Origin: Pseudomonadota bacterium
GTDB lineage: Bacteria > Pseudomonadota > Alphaproteobacteria > Acetobacterales > Acetobacteraceae
DNA length: 8,804 nucleotides
NCBI GenBank assembly: GCA_021798375.1
Contig: JAJZHU010000080.1
Span: 1-8,804 of the forward strand
Direction: 5' to 3'
The notes under the pieces are model-generated. The model was not told where the DNA came from. It was given only the letters and a program-made list of their open reading frames with translations, and made no database searches. Positions 1 through 6,414 of the stretch are shown here, piece after piece (within the stretch, counting starts at the first letter, position 1; each line of letters opens with the position of its first letter). A program made the translations under genes and the position numbers.

Positions 1-438
1 AATCGGCAATTGATCGAGCGGCGCATCCACATTCACCCCCAGCGCCGTAAGCACATCGGCGGCGCCGGAGCGCGACGACAAGGCGCGATTGCCGTGTTTG
101 GCCACCGTAACGCCCGCACCCGCCAGTACGAAACTGGTGGCGGTGGAGATATTAAGCGTGCCGTGGCCATCGCCGCCGGTGCCGCACACGTCGATCGCGC
201 CGGGAGGGGCCTTGACCGCGATCATGCGGGCGCGCATGGCGCGAACCAGGCCCGCTAGCTCGGCCACCGTTTCGCCGCGCACGCGCAGCGCCATCAAAAG
301 CCCGGCGATCTGGATCGAATTGGCGGCGTTTTCCATCAGCGCGCCGAAGATGTTCTCGGCCTCGGTGGCGGACAGGGGAATGCCGGTGGCGACACGTTGC
401 AACACCGGTTTGAAATCGGATATCGACAAATTGGACAT
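1..438 (-). CDS. trpD: Anthranilate phosphoribosyltransferase, N-terminal 146 residues (cut by window edge)
   Basis: Transfers phosphoribose from PRPP to anthranilate, the second committed step of tryptophan synthesis in the cytoplasm. Reading leftward from the ATG at 438-436, the frame stays open to base 1, giving 146 of the usual roughly 340 residues. The helical N-terminal domain is followed by the glycine-rich PRPP-binding loop, D83-V-C-G-T-G-G-D-G (83-91), continuing HGTLNIST (92-99). Next come the KHGNR motif (114-118) and the SSRSGAADVL stretch (from 121), which contribute to substrate and phosphate binding. These motifs are complete and diagnostic. The gene follows trpG by 11 bases on the same strand, so the two are almost certainly co-transcribed and probably translationally coupled; I see no strong Shine-Dalgarno. 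The C-terminal part lies outside the window. No anomaly is visible in the part present. Confidence 0.97.
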   Translation of the reverse strand, partial: MSNLSISDFKPVLQRVATGIPLSATEAENIFGALMENAANSIQIAGLLMALRVRGETVAELAGLVRAMRARMIAVKAPPGAIDVCGTGGDGHGTLNISTATSFVLAGAGVTVAKHGNRALSSRSGAADVLTALGVNVDAPLDQLPI

Positions 439-449
439 CGGCACGGGCG

Positions 450-1049
450 TTAAGCAGCCTGCCGCGCGGGGGTGTTGCTGCCCCGGGCAATGCGCAGGAA
501 ATTGCCCAGGATTTCATGGCCGAATTGCGAGGCGATGCTTTCGGGGTGAAATTGCACGCCGAAAATCGGCAGCGTGCGGTGGCGCAGCCCCATGATCAGG
601 CCGTCTTCGGTGAAAGCGGTGGCTTCCAGGGCGGCGGGCAGGGTGACGGCATCGACGATCAGGCTGTGATAGCGGGTGGCGGCAAAGGGCGAGGGCAGGC
701 CGGTGAAGATATCGCTGCCGTGATGAAAGATCTGATGCACTTTGCCATGCACCGGTTCGGGCGCGCGGATCACGTCGCCGCCGAAGGCCTGGCCGATGGC
801 CTGATGACCCAGACAGACGCCGAACAAGGGGATGCGCCCGGCGGCGGCCTTGATCAGATCCAGGCAAATTCCGGCCTCGCCTGGGGTGCAGGGGCCGGGG
901 GACAGCACGATGGCTTCGGGGGCGCGGTCGATCGCGTCGGCCACGCCGATGGCGTCGTTGCGCACGATTTCGCATTCGGCGCCCAGGTCACCCAGGAAGT
1001 GAACGAGGTTGAAGGTAAAGCTGTCGTAATTGTCGATGAGCAGGATCAT
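450..1049 (-). CDS. trpG: Anthranilate synthase glutamine amidotransferase subunit (TrpG/PabA family)
   Basis: Class I glutamine amidotransferase that releases ammonia from glutamine for the chorismate-using partner TrpE (or PabB, if shared with folate synthesis). The protein is 199 residues, normal for the family. It opens with MILLIDNYDSFTFNLV, the usual N-terminus, which is why I place the start at 1049. An upstream TTG at 1085 would add 12 basic residues atypical of the family. Catalytic features are all present: the nucleophile C79 in GVCLGHQ, and H168 and E170 in GVQFHPES. YHSLIVD (127-133) is also typical. trpD follows after 11 bases. trpE is not the upstream neighbour; a small unknown gene is. 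No good Shine-Dalgarno precedes the ATG, and a short dyad (1053-1065) sits where one would be expected. TrpG and PabA cannot be separated by sequence alone, but linkage to trpD favours TrpG. Confidence 0.96.
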   Translation of the reverse strand: MILLIDNYDSFTFNLVHFLGDLGAECEIVRNDAIGVADAIDRAPEAIVLSPGPCTPGEAGICLDLIKAAAGRIPLFGVCLGHQAIGQAFGGDVIRAPEPVHGKVHQIFHHGSDIFTGLPSPFAATRYHSLIVDAVTLPAALEATAFTEDGLIMGLRHRTLPIFGVQFHPESIASQFGHEILGNFLRIARGSNTPARQAA

Positions 1050-1052
1050 GCG

Positions 1053-1065
1053 GCGCAATTTGCGC
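1053..1065 (-). promoter_or_regulatory. Small dyad just before the trpG start
   Basis: GCGCAA and TTGCGC flank a single central base, ending three bases before the trpG ATG. In RNA this could form a stem of about five pairs with a 3-base loop over the ribosome-binding region. No recognisable Shine-Dalgarno is present there. A role in limiting or coupling trpG translation is inference, and short GC dyads are common in this base composition. Confidence 0.25.
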
Positions 1066-1123
1066 AACAAGTGGTGGCGGGTCAATCAGAGTTTCTGCAT
1101 GGCTCGGCGTTTGTGGCGCCGGA

Positions 1124-1333
1124 TTATGCGTGTGCCGGAGGGGGTATGTTTTTGGCGCGGTTGCCAAAGAACGCCGCGGAGGCCGCGGATTTGACATCGC
1201 GCAGGCTGTTGAATGTCGAGCCGTTGAGTTCTTCCACGCGATCGTCGGTGGCGACAAAACGGAAATTTTGCTTGGTTTGCACAGCGGCGCCCACGAAGAT
1301 GCCGTTGATATCGATGATGGAAGATTTAAGCAT
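1124..1333 (-). CDS. Small protein of unknown function (69 residues) upstream of trpG
   Basis: I do not recognise a characterised family, but several signs say this is a real gene. The ATG at 1333 is preceded by AAGG, seven bases away, a plausible Shine-Dalgarno. A good promoter lies about 150 bases upstream on the same strand. The protein reads like a compact folded domain: beta-like segments IIDINGIFVGAAVQ (5-18) and FRFVATDDRVEELNG (24-38), then a helix-like DVKSAASAAFFG (46-57) and a short proline-containing tail. It has no signal peptide, membrane segment or cysteine, and no tryptophan. From memory, short alphaproteobacterial hypothetical proteins share the pattern 'FVGAAV…FRFVA.D.RVE.L.GS', but I could not search for them. 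It lies 74 bases upstream of trpG in the same orientation and may share its transcript. Function is unknown; I do not propose one. Confidence 0.72.
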   Translation of the reverse strand: MLKSSIIDINGIFVGAAVQTKQNFRFVATDDRVEELNGSTFNSLRDVKSAASAAFFGNRAKNIPPPAHA

Positions 1334-1344
1334 TTTTTTACCTT

Positions 1345-1361
1345 GCGCTCGGTCAGAGCGC
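1345..1361 (-). promoter_or_regulatory. Leader hairpin next to the small gene's Shine-Dalgarno
   Basis: On the minus strand, GCGCTC and GAGCGC flank the loop TGACC, a perfect 6-bp stem. Its 3' edge abuts the AAGG Shine-Dalgarno of the 69-residue gene. The position fits translational control of that gene, which is inference. No U-run follows directly, so it is not an obvious terminator. Confidence 0.4.
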
Positions 1362-1388
1362 TCTCCTGTTTATGACGGCGGGTTAGGG

Positions 1389-1404
1389 CGGGGCAGCGGC
1401 CCCG
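1389..1404 (-). promoter_or_regulatory. Second leader hairpin
   Basis: CGGGGC and GCCCCG flank a 4-base loop, a perfect 6-bp GC stem that should be stable in RNA. It lies in the leader between the promoter at 1481-1509 and the 69-residue gene, about 27 bases upstream of the first hairpin. There is no poly-U tract after it. It overlaps a 15-codon minus-strand ORF with one Trp codon, which is not a convincing trp leader peptide. Confidence 0.35.
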
Positions 1405-1480
1405 ATAGGCAGTCCAAAACACCAACACATTCGCAGCGAGATCACAAAAACATGCGGGGCAATTCCCTTCGGCAAGGCGA

Positions 1481-1509
1481 TATATACCAAATATTTCCTT
1501 GAAAATCAA
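1481..1509 (-). promoter_or_regulatory. Sigma-70-like promoter for the small gene and probably trpGD
   Basis: On the minus strand, TTGATT (1509-1504) is followed after exactly 17 bases by TATATA (1486-1481), a good match to the -35/-10 consensus in an otherwise GC-rich sequence. Transcription would begin near 1473, leaving a leader of about 140 bases before the ATG at 1333. An inverted repeat, TTGA-AAA-TCAA (1499-1509), covers the -35 element and could be an operator. It lacks the 4-base spacing of an FNR site. Confidence 0.6.
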
Positions 1510-1599
1510 TTCACTAACATTTTTTTTAATGAAATTTTCCACCTACGAAACTTCACTGTTGTTGACTGTGTCGAGCTTTGTTTTTTCGCCGGGCGGGTT

Positions 1600-1698
1600 A
1601 TGGACCAAAAATTCGTTCCGAAGTGTGGCGTTTGCGTGAAAAAGATTGGCGGGTTAAGCCTGTCGTCCTTGCACACGGGAGAGACGAGAGATGGCTGA
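1600..1698 (+). CDS. Possible 32-residue ORF overlapping the lepB start
   Basis: An ATG at 1600 opens 32 codons ending at a TGA (1696-1698), eight bases into lepB in another frame. The product has a CxxC motif (KCGVC) and several lysines. The only purine-rich stretch upstream is GGGCGGG, a weak ribosome-binding site. The arrangement would allow translational coupling to lepB. It may equally be a chance ORF in the lepB leader; I know of no family for it. Confidence 0.2.
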   Translation: MDQKFVPKCGVCVKKIGGLSLSSLHTGETRDG

Positions 1699-2443
1699 GA
1701 AAAAGCACGGTTGGAAACGCGAAGTGGCGGAATATGCGGCGATCATCGTCGCGGTTCTGGCCCTGCGCACTGTGCTGGTGGAGGCGCGCTATATCCCCTC
1801 CGCCTCGATGGAGCCGACTTTGTTGATCGGCGACGAGATCGTTACCAATAAATTTTCCTATGGTTACAGCATGGCCTCGTTGCCGTTCGGCAGCGTGCAC
1901 GACGGCGCGACGCGGATCCTGGGCCACAACCCCAGGCGCGGCGATGTGGTGACATTCCGTTGGCCCGGCGATGGATCGGAAGTGTGGGTAAAGCGGGTGA
2001 TCGGCCTGCCGGGCGATCATATCCAGATGATCGGGGGCGTGCTGCATATCAACGGCAAGGCGGTGGGGATCACGCCCGCGCCCGCCGGCATGGCCGAGGA
2101 TGACGATGGCAGTTCGCGACCGGCGTTGCATTTTATTGAAACTTTGCCGAACGGGGTGACGCATCAGATTTATCAGTTCAGCATGGACGGACCTTTGAGC
2201 GAAACGCCGGACGTGTTGGTGCCGGATGGGTATCTGTTTGTGATGGGCGACGACCGCGACAATTCCTCGGATAGCCGCGTGCCGGTGGATCAGGGCGGGG
2301 TGGGGTTGTTGCCGGTGGGCAATCTGATCGGCCGGGTGGATTGGATTCTGGGCTCGTGGAATTTCGCGGCGCCGGGCGGGGTGATGGGCAAGCTTGAGGG
2401 GATCCGCTGGGGAAGGTTCTTTTCGGCGGTGAAGGGCGGCTGA
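1691..2443 (+). CDS. lepB: Signal peptidase I
   Basis: Membrane-bound serine protease that cuts signal peptides from exported proteins on the periplasmic side of the inner membrane. The protein is 250 residues, typical for the class. The start is supported by GGGAGAG about seven bases upstream. A single N-terminal hydrophobic segment (about 14-30) anchors it. The SASMEPT box carries the catalytic S39, and VKRVIGLPGD carries the general-base K101. The C-terminal signature GDDRDNSSDSR (186-196) is intact. Residues about 125-175 form the variable insert before that box. In many alphaproteobacteria lepB sits with acpS, rnc and era. Here it stands alone, divergent from the trpG side and convergent with uvrA, so it is either a relocated or a second copy. 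No promoter could be assigned confidently. Confidence 0.97.
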   Translation: MAEKKHGWKREVAEYAAIIVAVLALRTVLVEARYIPSASMEPTLLIGDEIVTNKFSYGYSMASLPFGSVHDGATRILGHNPRRGDVVTFRWPGDGSEVWVKRVIGLPGDHIQMIGGVLHINGKAVGITPAPAGMAEDDDGSSRPALHFIETLPNGVTHQIYQFSMDGPLSETPDVLVPDGYLFVMGDDRDNSSDSRVPVDQGGVGLLPVGNLIGRVDWILGSWNFAAPGGVMGKLEGIRWGRFFSAVKGG

Positions 2444-2513
2444 GCGGGACGATTGAGACGGGATTGCTTCGCGATGCTCGTAACACGGCGCAGGGGGCCA
2501 ATCGTTCCGCCGC
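2444..2513. other. Convergent gap between lepB and uvrA
   Basis: Seventy bases separate the two stop codons. I see no GC hairpin with a U-run on either strand, so no standard intrinsic terminator. GGATTGCTTCGCGATGCTCG (2460-2479) contains an imperfect 12-base palindrome around TCGCGA. It resembles the dispersed 'GGATTGCTTCG…' intergenic repeats I recall from other bacterial genomes, but only a fragment is present. Confidence 0.35.
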
Positions 2514-5351
2514 TTATGATTTTCCGCTTCGTTGCAACAGCGGTTTTAAAAACCGCGCGGTGTGGCTGCGGGTAACTTTGGCCACTGCTTCGGGCGTGCC
2601 GGCGGCCACGATTTCGCCGCCGCCATCGCCGCCTTCGGGGCCGAGATCGAGGATCCAATCGGCGGTTTTGATCACCTCCAGATTATGCTCGATCACCACC
2701 ACGCTGTTGCCCTGATCGACCAGGGCGTGCAGAACTTCCAGCAATTTGCGCACATCCTCGAAATGCAAACCCGTGGTGGGTTCATCGAGAATATACAGCG
2801 TGCGGCCGGTGGCGCGCCGGGCGAGTTCCTTGGATAATTTGATGCGTTGCGCCTCGCCGCCGGAAAGGGTGGTGGCTTGCTGGCCCAACGCGACATAGCC
2901 GAGCCCGACCTGTTGCAAAATGGTCAGGCGGTCGCGGATGCGATTTTGCGCGCTGAAATAGGGCACGGCTTCGTCAACGCTCATCGCCAGCACGTCGGAA
3001 ATCGATTTGCCGCGAAATTTTATGTCCAAAGTTTCGCGGTTGTATCGCTTGCCTTTGCAGGTATCGCAGGTCACGAACACATCGGGCAGAAAATGCATTT
3101 CGATCTTTAATAATCCATCGCCCTGGCAGGCTTCGCAGCGTCCGCCTTTCACATTGAAGCTGAAACGGCCGGGTTTATAGCCGCGGGCGCGGGATTCCGG
3201 CAGTTCGGCGAACCAATCGCGGATCGGGGTGAATAATTCGGTGTAGGTGGCCGGATTGCTGCGCGGCGTGCGGCCGATCGGCGATTGGTCGATGTCGATG
3301 ATTTTATCGAGCAACTCCAGGCCTTCGATGTGATCATAGGGCGCTGGCACCTGGCCCGATCCCATCAGGCGGCGCGAAATCGCCTTGTATAAGGTATCGA
3401 CGATCAAGGTCGATTTGCCGCCGCCCGATACGCCGGTGATGCAGGTGAACAGGCCGAGCGGAATTTCGGCATCGATGTTCTTTAGATTGTTTCCGCGGGC
3501 GCCAATGAGTTTGATCACCCGTTTGGGATCGCGCTTGCGCCGCCGCGCGGGCACGGGAATTTTTTTGCGCCCCGATAGATAATCGCCGGTGATCGAGTCC
3601 GGGTTGGCCTCCACCTCGGCCGGCGTGCCCTGCGCCACTACATAACCGCCGGCAACGCCCGCCCCCGGCCCCATGTCGATCAGATGATCGGCGGAGCGAA
3701 TGGCGTCTTCGTCATGTTCCACCACCAGCACCGTATTGCCCAGATCGCGCAGCCGGGTGAGCGTGCCGAGCAGGCGTTCGTTGTCGCGCTGGTGCAGCCC
3801 GATCGAAGGTTCGTCGAGCACATAAAGCACGCCGGTAAGGCCGGAGCCGATCTGGCTGGCGAGCCGGATGCGCTGGCTTTCGCCGCCCGAAAGCGTGGCC
3901 GAACCGCGCGACAGGGTGAGATAATCCAGACCGACATCGACCAGGAATTGCAGCCGGTCGTTGATTTCGCGCAAGATCCGCCGGGCGATTTCCCGGCGCT
4001 GCGGCGTAAGGGTGGGTTCCACCGCGCCGAACCAATCCAGCGCGCGGCGGATCGGCAGATCATTCACCTGCGCGATGTTGCAATCGGCCACGCGCACGCA
4101 CAACGCTTCCGGCTTCATGCGTTGGCCCTGGCACACGGCGCAGGGTTTTTCGGCGCGGTAACGCGAAAGTTCCTCGCGCACCCACACGCTTTCGGAATCG
4201 CGCAGACGTTTTTCCAGATGCGCGATCACGCCGGAAAAGGGCTTGGTGACGGGGTAGGTCTTGTTGCCGTCTTTGTAGGTGATGGTGATGGTCTCGGTGG
4301 TGCCGTGCAGCACCGCATTTTGCACCTCGGTTGGAATATCGCACCAGGGCGTGTGGCGGCTGATTTTGAAATGTTTTGTCAGCGCCTGCAAGGTTTGGTC
4401 GTAAAACGGATTATCGACATTCGACCAGGGCGCCACGGCACCTTCGGCAATGGTTTTGCGCTCGTCGGGCACGATCAGATGCGGGTCGAAGAAACTTTCC
4501 ACCCCCAATCCATCGCAGGCCGGGCAGGCGCCGTGCGGCGAGTTGAAACTGAACAGGCGCGGTTCGATTTCCGGCAGCGAAAAGCCGCTGACGGGACAGG
4601 CAAAACGTTGCGAAAACACGATGCGTTCGCCGCCGTCCGCGGGATCGGCATAGATGATGCCGTCGGCAAGGTTGAGCGCGGTTTCGATGCTGTCGGCCAG
4701 ACGTGTCTCCAGGCCCGGGCGGATCACCAGTCGATCCACCACCGCATCGAGATCATGCTTGAGTTTCTTGTTCAGCAAGGGAACTTCGGTGATTTCGTAC
4801 AAGGTTCCATCGACTTTGACGCGGGTGAACCCCTTGCGCTGCAATTCGCCCAATTCCTTGCGATATTCGCCCTTGCGATCGCGCACGATGGGGGCGAGCA
4901 GCAAAAACCGGCTGCCCTCGGGCATGGCCATCAGCCGATCGACCATCTGCGCCACGCTTTGCGCCTCGATCGGCAGGCCGGTGGCGGGGGAATAAGGCAC
5001 GCCCACCCGCGCCCACAACAGGCGCATGTAATCGTGGATTTCCGTCACCGTGCCGACGGTACTGCGCGGATTTTTGCTGGTGGTTTTTTGTTCGATCGAA
5101 ATGGCCGGGGAGAGCCCCTCGATTTGATCCACATCCGGCTTGCCGGCGAGTTCGAGGAATTGCCGGGCGTAGGACGACAGTGATTCCACATAGCGCCGCT
5201 GGCCCTCGGCATAGATGGTATCGAAGGCCAGAGACGACTTGCCGGAACCGGAAAGACCCGTGATGACAGTCAGTTGGTCGCGCGGAATTTCAACGTCGAT
5301 GTTTTTCAGATTGTGCTCGCGCGCACCGCGCACGCGGATCGGACCAGACAT
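2514..5351 (-). CDS. uvrA: Excinuclease ABC subunit A
   Basis: Damage-sensing ATPase of nucleotide excision repair; UvrA dimers load UvrB on lesions. With the ATG at 5351 the protein is 945 residues, the normal length. Two ABC modules are visible. The first has Walker A GLSGSGKS (32-39) and signature LSGGESQR (about 488) with LDEPSIGLH. The second has Walker A GVSGGGKS (about 641) and signature LSGGEAQR (about 830) with LDEPTTGLH. The C-terminal zinc module CEAC-x19-CDTC (about 740-766) is complete. In the first zinc module the second cysteine is serine (CPVS, about 252-255; CPAC at about 276-279), which I believe is common in alphaproteobacteria. An ATG at 5390 would add 13 residues but lacks a Shine-Dalgarno and would put the LexA box inside the gene, so I reject it. 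It lies 78 bases downstream of the ROK kinase and has its own SOS box. Confidence 0.98.
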   Translation of the reverse strand: MSGPIRVRGAREHNLKNIDVEIPRDQLTVITGLSGSGKSSLAFDTIYAEGQRRYVESLSSYARQFLELAGKPDVDQIEGLSPAISIEQKTTSKNPRSTVGTVTEIHDYMRLLWARVGVPYSPATGLPIEAQSVAQMVDRLMAMPEGSRFLLLAPIVRDRKGEYRKELGELQRKGFTRVKVDGTLYEITEVPLLNKKLKHDLDAVVDRLVIRPGLETRLADSIETALNLADGIIYADPADGGERIVFSQRFACPVSGFSLPEIEPRLFSFNSPHGACPACDGLGVESFFDPHLIVPDERKTIAEGAVAPWSNVDNPFYDQTLQALTKHFKISRHTPWCDIPTEVQNAVLHGTTETITITYKDGNKTYPVTKPFSGVIAHLEKRLRDSESVWVREELSRYRAEKPCAVCQGQRMKPEALCVRVADCNIAQVNDLPIRRALDWFGAVEPTLTPQRREIARRILREINDRLQFLVDVGLDYLTLSRGSATLSGGESQRIRLASQIGSGLTGVLYVLDEPSIGLHQRDNERLLGTLTRLRDLGNTVLVVEHDEDAIRSADHLIDMGPGAGVAGGYVVAQGTPAEVEANPDSITGDYLSGRKKIPVPARRRKRDPKRVIKLIGARGNNLKNIDAEIPLGLFTCITGVSGGGKSTLIVDTLYKAISRRLMGSGQVPAPYDHIEGLELLDKIIDIDQSPIGRTPRSNPATYTELFTPIRDWFAELPESRARGYKPGRFSFNVKGGRCEACQGDGLLKIEMHFLPDVFVTCDTCKGKRYNRETLDIKFRGKSISDVLAMSVDEAVPYFSAQNRIRDRLTILQQVGLGYVALGQQATTLSGGEAQRIKLSKELARRATGRTLYILDEPTTGLHFEDVRKLLEVLHALVDQGNSVVVIEHNLEVIKTADWILDLGPEGGDGGGEIVAAGTPEAVAKVTRSHTARFLKPLLQRSGKS

Positions 5352-5368
5352 ATCGATACCCACTTGGT

Positions 5369-5383
5369 GTTCTTGGGATGTTC
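5369..5383. promoter_or_regulatory. LexA (SOS) box upstream of uvrA
   Basis: GTTC-TTGGGAT-GTTC on the plus strand is a perfect GTTC-N7-GTTC direct repeat, the established LexA operator of Alphaproteobacteria. It ends 17 bases before the uvrA ATG at 5351. uvrA is a classic LexA target. On the minus strand a weak TTGCCT-17-TGAGAA promoter would overlap the box, which suits repression by occlusion. Confidence 0.85.
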
Positions 5384-5429
5384 TCACCATGAAAGGGGGT
5401 GGAAGGCAAGAATCTTCTTTTGGGGATGG

Positions 5430-6344
5430 TTACGCCCTTTCGTCCACACCCCACAGCCAGGCCGCGCCGCGCACGCCGGAACTGTCGCCGTGGCTGGCGC
5501 GTCTGATGTCCGGCGCGCACAGATCGCTGAACACGAAAGGTTCGATCAGCCGCGCCAGATCGTTCGGGTAGTGCGGCAGGTTGGAAACGCCGCCGCCCAG
5601 CACGATGATGTCGGGATCGAGGAAATTCACCACCTGGGCCAGCGCGCGGGCGAGTCTGGCGGCGTGGCGATCGAGTGCGGCCTGGGCGTTTGCGTCTCCC
5701 GCCGCCGCCAGACCGGGCAGCAGGCCGCCATCCACGCCATCGGCGTCGCGCGCCAGGGCCGGGCCGGAGAGAAAGGATTCGATGCAGCCGCGGCGCCCGC
5801 ACCAGCAAGCGGGGCCGGGGTATTCGGAAATTTCGGGCCATGGCAGCGGATTGTGGCCCCATTCGCCGGCCACATGATGCTTGCCGGTCAGCAATTTGCC
5901 GTCCACCACGATACCGCCGCCCACACCGGTGCCCAGGATCACCCCGAACACCACGCGCCCGCCCGCCCCCGCACCATCGGAGGCTTCGGAGAGGGCGAAG
6001 CAATTGGCGTCGTTTTCGATTCGCACCGGGCGGGCGAGCGCCGCCGACAGATCGCGGTCGAACGGGTGGCCGTTAAGCGCCACCGAGTTGGCGTTTTTCA
6101 CCAAACCGGTGGCCGGGCTGATGATGCCCGGGATGCCCACGCCGACCGAACCCGTGGCGCCGAGTTCGCTTTCGGCGGCGCGCACCAACTGGTTGATGAT
6201 TTCGATGGTGGCGCGATATTGCACCGCACCGCCGGCACTGGGGGTGGGCACACGCCGGCGCAGGGCGGTGCCGCCGTCGGGCTTCAGCGCCAGGATCTCG
6301 ATTTTGGTGCCGCCCAGATCGATGCCGAATCTGATGTTGTTCAT
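5430..6344 (-). CDS. mak: ROK-family sugar kinase, Mak-type fructokinase
   Basis: Cytoplasmic ATP-dependent sugar kinase of 304 residues, the usual ROK length. The start is ATG 6344, giving MNNIRFGIDLGGTKIE; an in-frame ATG at 6389 would add 15 atypical residues. The phosphate-binding loop DLGGTK (9-14) is followed by the catalytic D112 in ENDAN. The ROK zinc site consists of H164 in EWGH plus C180, C182 and C187 (ACWCGRRGC). GHNPLPWP, NFLDPDIIVLGGG and the C-terminal HGDSSGVRGAAWLW closely match my memory of E. coli Mak (YajF), so fructose is the likeliest substrate. Glucose or N-acetylhexosamine kinases of the same family remain possible. There is no DNA-binding domain, so it is not a ROK repressor. 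It precedes uvrA on the same strand and diverges from the TusA-like gene, with 89 bases between them. Confidence 0.93.
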   Translation of the reverse strand: MNNIRFGIDLGGTKIEILALKPDGGTALRRRVPTPSAGGAVQYRATIEIINQLVRAAESELGATGSVGVGIPGIISPATGLVKNANSVALNGHPFDRDLSAALARPVRIENDANCFALSEASDGAGAGGRVVFGVILGTGVGGGIVVDGKLLTGKHHVAGEWGHNPLPWPEISEYPGPACWCGRRGCIESFLSGPALARDADGVDGGLLPGLAAAGDANAQAALDRHAARLARALAQVVNFLDPDIIVLGGGVSNLPHYPNDLARLIEPFVFSDLCAPDIRRASHGDSSGVRGAAWLWGVDERA

Positions 6345-6414
6345 GCGCCCTACTATTGTCCGCGGCTGGCTCTTGCTCAAGAGGGGCATTTGGGCCGAGG
6401 ATATGGCCGGAGTG

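Larger units (their letters stand above)
1334..1690. other. Divergent intergenic region between the small gene and lepB
   Basis: This 357-base gap separates two divergent start codons and is markedly more AT-rich between about 1480 and 1560 than the flanking genes. It holds a minus-strand promoter (1481-1509), two perfect 6-bp hairpins in the minus-strand leader (1345-1361 and 1389-1404) and three direct copies of GGCGGGTTA (1377-1385, 1592-1600, 1648-1656). It also contains a possible 32-codon plus-strand ORF (1600-1698). I find no convincing plus-strand promoter for lepB. TTGACT at 1562-1567 resembles a -35, but no good -10 follows at 16-18 bases. Confidence 0.6.

Noticed and set aside
1383..1430. 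A 15-codon minus-strand ORF as a trp attenuation leader peptide
   Set aside because: Only one Trp codon, no Shine-Dalgarno and no terminator with U-run after it.
516..1502. A 328-codon plus-strand ORF opposite trpG and the small gene
   Set aside because: Antisense to trpG with Gly/Ala/Asp-rich shadow composition and no Shine-Dalgarno or family match.
988..1542. A 184-codon minus-strand ORF covering the small gene and the trpG start
   Set aside because: It runs through the promoter and both leader hairpins and overlaps two better-supported genes in other frames.
4544..4558. GAAC-N7-GTTC inverted arrangement inside uvrA (a similar one at 5523-5537 inside the kinase gene)
   Set aside because: The alphaproteobacterial LexA site is a direct repeat, not an inverted one, and both lie inside coding sequence.
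3684..5183. A 499-codon plus-strand ORF opposite uvrA
   Set aside because: It lies wholly antisense to a complete, unmistakable uvrA; its sequence is low in recognisable domains and typical of a GC-rich shadow frame.
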